Assembly (NCBI GenBank): GCA_024509875.1
Contig: JAMPIV010019084.1
Coordinates: 441,995-505,994 of the forward strand
Direction of reading: 5' to 3'
DNA: 64,000 nucleotides
Source: Oreohelix idahoensis
Lineage: Eukaryota > Mollusca > Gastropoda > Stylommatophora > Oreohelicidae
In this document: positions 57,523-64,000 of the stretch, in pieces
How positions within the stretch are numbered: the stretch's first letter is position 1
Layout: each line of letters begins with the position of its first letter
Notes under the pieces: model-generated
The model's database searches: none
What the model saw: only the letters and a program-made list of their open reading frames with translations
Told to the model about the DNA's origin: nothing
Translations under genes and position numbers: made by a program

Positions 57523-58705
57523 GCCGTGAGTAGACTTTTAGGGAAGTCATTCTCCACCGAACATAACAGAAACCATAGGGAGATAGATAAGAGATGAGAG
57601 TCATGGAGAAGTGACGGGAGTATTGAGAAGCCACAGGAAGGATGGCACAGACATATAGAAGAGATAGTTCTAGAAGGAACGAATGTAGAGGTGAGAAGCC
57701 ATGGAGAAAATGGCAAAGAGAGATTTTTGCGGCAGTGGCCGAGTTGTTCGGCTTTATACGAGATAAGAAAAAGGCCAAACAATTCACACCAGGTGTGTGG
57801 TGACAGAAAATAATACGAAATGATGGATTTACATGTATGACAATTGGATGAGTAAAAGGAAATAAACTTTGTATGGATATATACAGAGTGGGCAGAATGT
57901 GAGAGAGAAAGACAAGGGTTAAGAACAAGTCATAAATGTAAAGAGGAAAGGTCACTTAAGAAAAGTGACGGGAAGAGAGTATTCTCTACTTTTTGGTATG
58001 ATAATATGTTGTAACATAAGAAAATAATGACATGTTAAATGATATGAAAAAAAATGAAGACCACTAAGGAAGTGGAAAATATAACATGTCAAAAGTAGGT
58101 CATGTAACATGAGCAGATAGGAAAAAGGAAACATAAGTGTCCGTAAATGAGAGGTAAACAATTCTCCCAGGGATAGACAGGGGGACAGCATTAGAATGAG
58201 GCTATGACGATGGAATGATTTACGCAGACATGTTGATGACTGAAACGTTCATGCAGACATGAAAACTGTACATAATGAGACAGGACAAGGAGCAGGTTCT
58301 GAGTGTGGGAAGTAAAGGTAAAAGGAAACCACACCAGGTTTAAAATTGTTAGCACAATGATGTGCGTGTGAGATAGCAGAAATGAAAGAATGAATGTCAG
58401 GAAATAAACTTACTCAATTGTGAATGAAAGAAATGGAGAAATAAAAAAAATTATTCTTCATTGGAGATATGAAAGGGAAGATGATGTTGATGAATGTATT
58501 TACTGCTAAAGGGGACGGGACAAGAACGTCCCAATACAATTTGATTATGTTGTGTAAAAAGAAATTGTCTGACGTGCTGAACTAGGGTTGTAAAAGAACA
58601 TTGCTAAGTATTTTTTGTTTTGTTTTGGTACATAGAAAAGTACAATAGTGTTGGTACAGTCATGAAAATAATTTTTTTTCTCCTACGGATAAATAGTTTA
58701 TTTTT
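57523..58705 (+). other. Element C 3' interior without recognised genes
   Basis: Purine-rich sequence with many stop codons on the plus strand; the minus-strand ORFs here have no motifs. It is likely the untranslated 3' part of the element. Confidence 0.6.
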
Positions 58706-58723
58706 GGGGGGATAAGGAGATAA
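58706..58723 (+). other. Element C polypurine tract
   Basis: GGGGGGATAAGGAGATAA directly precedes the TGTGG start of the right LTR. Confidence 0.8.
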
Positions 58724-59899
58724 TGTGGCAGCAAGGGAACGAATAAGGAGAATTATAAATAGGAAGGTTCAGATAGAGTACAAAACGGGGATGCGCGGAT
58801 AAGGATGGGCATGAGAATATAGGTGAACAGAAATCCAGTGAGGCACGCTATCCAGCCAGCAGTCCAGAGGCGTGGGTAATTAGTGCAGATCGCATATATA
58901 CACTAGTAGCCATATTGAAGGCAGTACTCAAGTAGTTTGAGTGATGAATATTTCGCGGACAAGGAGATGAGTTTGGGTGATGATTAACCCAACAGATTGA
59001 ATAGTGAGAATTCTTGTCTAGAAGGAGAACCGGTGTGAGTTAGGTTTTATTCAGAAAAGGTATGTAGAGTGAAATCTAATACATTTTCATACAGTAGGCC
59101 TATTCTTCAGTGATGAAAGGGAAAGTAACAACCCCGGAGAGGTCCGGTTCCATCTATAGATAACCTGATCACTGATATGATAGATAACAATAGACAAAGA
59201 AATTGTAAGGAAGAAAAAACAGAACTAGAGACTATAGCACCTGAGTGATCATCGATGGTTAAAGGTCAAAAGGTGTAGATTTGATACTGAACGAGAGAGA
59301 GAGAGTGAGGGAAGGAATAAACATTAAGGAAGAACTTATACATTGTATGGGACCTCAAGACGCAGCAATAGAGACCGCAGTCAGCGACTCATAGCTTGAC
59401 TGCCTGCGTCAGGACCAGCGAACCAGAGCTGGTCAAGACCGCACTCCACCTCCACGTGGTGGTCCTGGAAACAGTCTGCAGCTGTGCAGGCTGGCTGAGC
59501 GAGTGTGGATCGAAATGGGAAGGCAAACCCGGTCCTAAAAAATGCCGTGCAGAAGTCGGATGTGTCGACCGAAAGGTGCAGATATCACAGCTACGTTGTA
59601 AACAGACACAACGCAACCACCGTCCTTTTCAGGGCGAACGAAGAAGAAGAAGAAGATACATTGTATATTTTAGGATTGACCACGATTGTGGAGGTCCAAG
59701 ACAGCAATGATCCTCTCACGTGTAAATAAACAGTATTTCAATTACCTTGTACTATGGCGTAATCGCATCACGTTTTGTGTGTGTGTGTGTGTGTAACTGT
59801 TATAATTATGCAGCATGTCATTGCTAACTAAAGAGGAAAAGAACCTGGGCAGACATTGCCACATAATATGATTCATGATACAGCGACCAGGCTGTCACA
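58724..59899 (+). repeat. Element C 3' LTR (1176 bp including an insertion)
   Basis: This is the same sequence as 53660-54500, lengthened mainly by the 307-bp insertion at 59349-59655 and its 11-bp duplication. Confidence 0.92.
59349..59655 (+). mobile_element. 307-bp non-LTR insertion in the element C LTR
   Basis: ATACATTGTAT is duplicated at 59338-59348 and 59656-59666, whereas the left LTR has it once. The insert ends GGGCGAACGAAGAAGAAGAA, the same tail as the LINE fragment at 11549-11843 (GGCGAACGAGGAAGAAGAAG). It is either a 5'-truncated LINE or a SINE using that LINE's machinery. No clear tRNA A/B boxes were seen. Confidence 0.85.
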
Positions 59900-61614
59900 T
59901 ACATGTATATGTGTAACTTTAGTTTGGTGTGTTGCTAGGTTTTTATTATTTGCTATGTTGTTTTCGCCCGACTTTATGTTAACAATAAATAAACTCATAT
60001 TTCATGTTTACAAATGCAGCTTCTTACTTTAAATTTTCAAGAATAAATTATTTCTAGAAATTTACTCGTTTGTGTGGTAAACTTTTTTTTGAACAAAAAG
60101 TGAGAATGTCACAACTTAGCAGAGAGAAGGATAAATCAAGAGAGAAAGAGTGGGAAAGAAATGAATAATGATTTATAGTGAACGTGGGAATTAACCAAGT
60201 GATATTAGAAATATAGCAAGATAAAATAACATAAAAGAGAAGAGAAAGAGAAGTTAACGATAACACTTGAATCCTGGTCTTATGTGGGACAGTGTTTACC
60301 AAAATTTCTTTGTAGGGTCATTGAGAAAGTAAATGCTGCCGCACTAGCCTAGCCGTTTTAAGAATGTGTTCAAAGTACTTTGGAAGCTGGAAAAATTCAA
60401 ATTGTAAAATTTTTGCATTAATCTATTTTTTTTCCGTGATAAGGCGCTAGCCCCAATTCTCAACCCCCTTGTTCGTCTTTAACGATATGCTTGGTGGGGA
60501 GCACGAGTCACTTTTTTTTCAATAAATGTCAAGCCACAGGAGAAACGAGGTTATGGCTCTCATGATTTATTTCTAAAGATTCTCAAGCTATTAGAAAAGT
60601 AGAATAAACAGAAATAGGTAATGCGTCTGACAAAGGATTTAAGTTAATGACAAATAAAATTGCCTACATTTCGGCCACAAGGCTTTCATCAGGGATATGC
60701 CAGTGAAAAAAAAAGGGGAACAAAATCGAGAACTGGATGGATTACATTTTTAAAATCCTGCGCCAAACAAGCACATGCTCTTGTTGTGGTGATTGCTGTG
60801 GCAATGTGTTTTATATGATGACGTTGTCAACCCCATTCAAACCTCATATTAGTGTGCCTTGTACGACATGCATGAGGGTGCAGTTGCCCGTTTTTTTTTT
60901 TTTTTTGTCTCTTCAGAGACGCCCTTGAACTACGCGGGGCGCATACTGTAATGGTTGCAATAAACTTCTCCCGCGATGTATGTTGTTTTCGATGAACTGC
61001 GCAAGATGAATTTGTATGCTATGCGTTGAATAGACGCTTGTTCGTTGGTAAATAATCTGGAGTGGAAATTCTAAATTTTCCTTCATCTTTATCAAATTCT
61101 GCTATCTTCGACACAGACGAACTAAACCTGACAAAATGTGATAAAACAGTCAAGGGCTACTGGTGACCTTTCTGCGTGTACAACGAACCAAGACAGCAAA
61201 ATAAAAAATTGCTATTGACGAACGAACAACGTCTTGTGAACATCACTGGCACGTAGGGCTTCTGTGACACGTGTCAAATAGTTGAAATGTTCGGTTATTT
61301 CTAGAAATAATGGAAATCAAAATGTAGTCCTTTTCTATAACATGAAATACGTTATTTAGTTCTCAGTGCCTTGTCTTCTGGATACAAAAAAGATAGAAGA
61401 CGAAGGACGAACCACACAAAAACATCTACTTGCTCTACATTGTTCCTTATCATTAAATCTTTCATTACATCATTTTGCCTAATCTGTGTGTAAAAAAGGG
61501 AGAGAGAGAGGTGGGGGTGAGAGAGAGACTTATCAAAAGGAATGCTGTCAATGATGTTCAGGTTATGATAGCTTCTACACTTAGCTGAATTACTACTGCT
61601 CTGCACCTTTCATT
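59900..61614. other. Stretch without a recognised gene
   Basis: It contains a TATGATGACGTTGTCAACCCC phrase near 60815 related to other LINE-tail segments, and a poly-T run at 60891-60906. No coding signal. Confidence 0.45.
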
Positions 61615-61715
61615 CAAACCACACGGTCTTTTATATTTGGACATGTGACCTAATATAACCAACGGACCTTGTGTCTATGCTGAACAGGGCTCACCTCGCC
61701 AAAAGTTAATTTATA
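61615..61715 (-). repeat. Dispersed repeat R95, copy 3 (inverted)
   Basis: The plus strand reads cggtcttttatatttggaca, aaccaacggaccttgtgtct and cacctcgccaaaagtt, the reverse complement of the copies at 49785 and 51530. Confidence 0.75.
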
Positions 61716-61965
61716 ATATAAACATTTAGCTTATTTACCCGCTGTATTTTGCATTATTTGATGTGATCGCTTGTCCTTATTGTTTTTCTTGCTGGGGAGG
61801 CAGAAGGGAATTTCTAAAACAATAAAATAAAACTATTGTTGCATTATCTGGGGTGTCGCAAAGAAGCAAGATAATACTATAATTGTTGCCAGCGCCCACT
61901 GAACAATACACCGAACAACCGGAATAGAAAAACATTTGAACTATAGCAACAAAACTGAGTGGTTA

Positions 61966-62135
61966 GACCTGGGCTTTTCAACCTGTTTGTGCTAGTGGCC
62001 CCCTTCTGAGCTTCATCTACCACTGTGGCTCCCCCCTCCCCGTAATCGCTGTTAGCTGGAGAAAGATACATTAACATCTTACTGCAGTCCCCTGGAACTA
62101 TGGCATGGTCCACGTTGAGAACCACTGGCCTGGAC
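61966..62135. mobile_element. hAT-type MITE
   Basis: The left end cctgggcttttcaacctgtt and the right end ccacgttgagaaccactggc are inverted relatives of the hAT terminus CAGTGGTTCTCAACCTG. The interior is GC-richer and non-coding. The 8-bp duplication is not clear. Confidence 0.6.
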
Positions 62136-62589
62136 AAGCGAGATCACAAGGATAAACGCAAAATGTGACGCACGTCAAAAATAAACAAGCAAACCCTCGA
62201 GCATAAACAAGCAAACACTCGAGCATAAACAATGACATGGGCTGCGATAAAACTAATAATATCAAATGGAAAAAAAAAGGAAAAAATAATGTGGAGTCAC
62301 GGTTATAAATAAACAATAAACGATACCCAAGACAATTTAAGAAAACTAGAGCATGTATAGAGAAAAATAGGTAGGAAAGAAATAGCATCAGAGGATTCCA
62401 CGTCATTGGATATTCAAAACATTAATTAGTCACAATTTTATCATAATTTTGACACATAATAACAGAGAATGTTATTATCACCCATGTTAATCCAGGGCCA
62501 GAGCAAAGAATAGTAACTCTGTTCCCTACCACGCCTGTAGTAAAAAGCGTTTAAGGAGTGTTTGACATGCTGCTGGTTCCCCCATCCTG

Positions 62590-62690
62590 TAAAAAAACAT
62601 GTGATGGCACGTAACAGAAAGACTTGGCATGTGTTTGATGAAGTCTCCGCTAGGTGGGTACCAAATCAACTCACCCCCTAACTGAATTAA
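62590..62690 (+). mobile_element. RTE-type LINE 3' tail
   Basis: cacgtaacagaaagacttgg and catgtgtttgatgaagtctc match the coding end of the RTE-like LINE (compare the minus strand near 3930-3960), followed by CTCCGCTAGG. Confidence 0.6.
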
Positions 62691-62696
62691 CGTTGT

Positions 62697-63350
62697 GTGA
62701 ATGTTTGTGAAACACTCTTTCAAACGTTATAAAGCTGAAGGAGATGGCTTTCTACACCGTATAGTCGCTGGTGACGGCTGCTGGGTCCACTACTTCCAGC
62801 CAGAGACTAAGCGAGCCAGTATGGAATGAGGACATTCATCATCACGGAAAGCAAAGAAGTTCCGTACAACACGGTCGGCCGGCAATTTGATGCTCACGCT
62901 CTTCTGGGAATGTAAATGCCCAATCCTGGAACATTCCATGCCCAGGGAACTCACTATCAACAGCGAATCATACTGTGATCTGCTTTAGAACCACTTGAAA
63001 CCTGCAATCAGGTCAAACTTGCTCAGTTCTGGTGTGTTGTTACATCATGATAACGCGCGGCCGCACCCAGCTCGTGCGACAGTAATGAAAATCACGAATC
63101 TGCGTTTGGAGTATCTTCTACATCCTGTATTTTCACCGAACCTCGCACCGAGTGATTATCATGTGTTTGGACCCCTCAAGGAGGCACTCGGTGGCAAGAA
63201 GTTCAGTACGGACGATGAGGCGAAAGAGGTGGTGCATACGTGGCTACGCAGTCAGTCAGAAGAGTTTTTTTTCTCGTGGAATCCAGGCAATAGTGAAGCT
63301 CTGGCACACCTGCATTGAACGTGGTGGCAACTATGTTGAAAAGTGATTAA
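62697..63350 (+). pseudogene. mariner transposase relic (DD34D)
   Basis: Frames read RYKAEGDGFLHRIVAGDGCW, VHYFQPETKRAS, a stop, then the open frame 62995-63318. That frame has SGVLLHHDNARPHPARA, FSPNLAPSDYHVFGPLKEAL, GGKKFSTDDEAKEVV. The three catalytic Asp positions are visible: GDG(C)W, HHDNARPH and SDYHVF, with exactly 34 residues between the last two, which defines mariner. At least two in-frame stops (TGA after the PETKRAS block, TAG near 62986) break the protein. The N-terminal helix-turn-helix region and clear TIRs were not found, so the copy is 5'-deleted. Confidence 0.87.
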
Positions 63351-64000
63351 GTGCTTGATAAGGGTGGATTTGAGCTGAAATGATAACTTGCCACCCCTAT
63401 CGACACCTGGTATTAAAGTGCAAGATGTAGGTGTCTTCTCTGATTTAGAATGTTGATGTGTGTGTTGCAGTAGAACAGTTCACAGGGTACACCACAGGCA
63501 ACATGACGTGTAGAGTCATAGAAATGGTAACTTCGCTTTAGTTTTATACCATTTATTGCACGCCACAAAACAGTCATGATATTTATGTCATCATCAGCAC
63601 AGTATAACGAATGCAGCATTCAAAATCATATTAACTGATAGTCATGTAGGATTCAATACTCCATAGTTGTATGGTAAACAGATATCATAAAGTTCTGGTT
63701 CGTGAAGCTTTATAAATAATACATATAACTTCTGCAACAGTGTCAGCTGCAGATCTTCAATGTTCATAGACAATAATAATTATTCCCTTCCTGATGCTAG
63801 CAGACCAAATGTATACAATAAGTCCGTTTACTGTCTGCACGTGAATAGCATACCTGGATTACAGGTCAGCTCGACCTTTATAACCTTCCTAAGTCTAACC
63901 ATCTGACTTGGACGTGATCTCTGATATAACGAATCCTGGAACACAGACAATAGTCTTGTTGGTAAACTGGAAATATATCTAGAATAGCTAACGGCCTGTC
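63351..64000. other. Stretch without a recognised gene
   Basis: Flank of the mariner relic. The minus ORF 63619-63413 has no recognised motif. No other feature was seen. Confidence 0.5.

Larger units (their letters stand above)
53660..59899 (+). mobile_element. Element C: LTR retrotransposon without pol
   Basis: Direct repeats 53660-54500 and 58724-59899 share TGTGGCAGCA starts and GGCTGTCACA ends. A primer site complementary to tRNA-His follows the first, and a polypurine tract precedes the second. The 4.2-kb interior has gag-like remnants and charged ORFs but no protease, RT, RNase H or integrase motif in any frame. The flanks give no perfect duplication (TACG before, TACA after), so an end may have mutated. 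It is probably a non-autonomous element mobilised in trans, or a deleted copy. The right LTR contains a 307-bp younger insertion. Confidence 0.85.

Noticed and set aside
53655..59905. Perfect target duplication for element C
   Set aside because: The flanks read TACG and TACA. They do not match fully, so none is claimed.

Overview
This is a stretch of nuclear DNA from an animal, almost certainly an invertebrate. It is AT-rich, has no operons or bacterial signals, and is dominated by transposable elements: LTR retrotransposons, several LINE families, tRNA-derived SINEs, hAT and mariner DNA transposons, and a 46-bp satellite. The mix (Ty3/gypsy elements with integrase ahead of reverse transcriptase, SINEs sharing one central core, a LINE with a restriction-like endonuclease) would suit a mollusc or another lophotrochozoan. 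That is a weak inference; no host gene here fixes the species. The only convincing host gene is an intronless-looking orphan rhodopsin-type GPCR at 34354-35526 (+).

Layout. 1-1151: a decayed hAT element. 1334-1640: a 42-bp minisatellite. 1796-5755: a 5'-truncated RTE-like LINE (-) whose 3' tail is split by a 2.1-kb solo LTR (family X, TSD CATAG). 5945-6170: a SINE. 6220-11925: a 46-bp satellite array broken by a 1435-bp solo LTR (9053-10487, TSD GTCAT) and a LINE 3' fragment (11549-11843, TSD TCTAACAC). 12.3-16.5 kb: SINE and LINE relics. 16572-25653: element A, a complete-length but decayed Ty3/gypsy element (-) with 2.4-kb LTRs and TSD AAGTT. 25.7-31.6 kb: LINE, SINE and hAT relics. 31673-33936: a second solo LTR of family X, inverted relative to the first, TSD TAATC. 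34.2-35.6 kb: the GPCR. 35782-45112: element B, a young Ty3/gypsy element (-) with 1078-bp LTRs that show one difference, TSD GTGAC. 46661-47966: the C-terminal half of a LINE with a restriction-like endonuclease. 50290-50950: a 55-bp minisatellite. 53660-59899: element C, an LTR retrotransposon (+) with no pol, a tRNA-His-type primer site and odd charged ORFs including a DEK_C-like segment. 62.0-63.4 kb: a hAT-type MITE and a mariner relic.

The main biological point is that A and B both have the order gag-(PR)-IN-RT-RNase H, with integrase upstream of reverse transcriptase. That is the copia-like order described for the Gmr1 group of Ty3/gypsy elements, not the usual gypsy order. B carries every expected domain and is interrupted only by a one-base frame change between IN and RT. 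A has lost the protease and the integrase catalytic core. Boundaries of LTR elements were set by TG...CA ends plus 5-bp duplications read directly from the sequence. All family names come from motif recognition, not from a database search.
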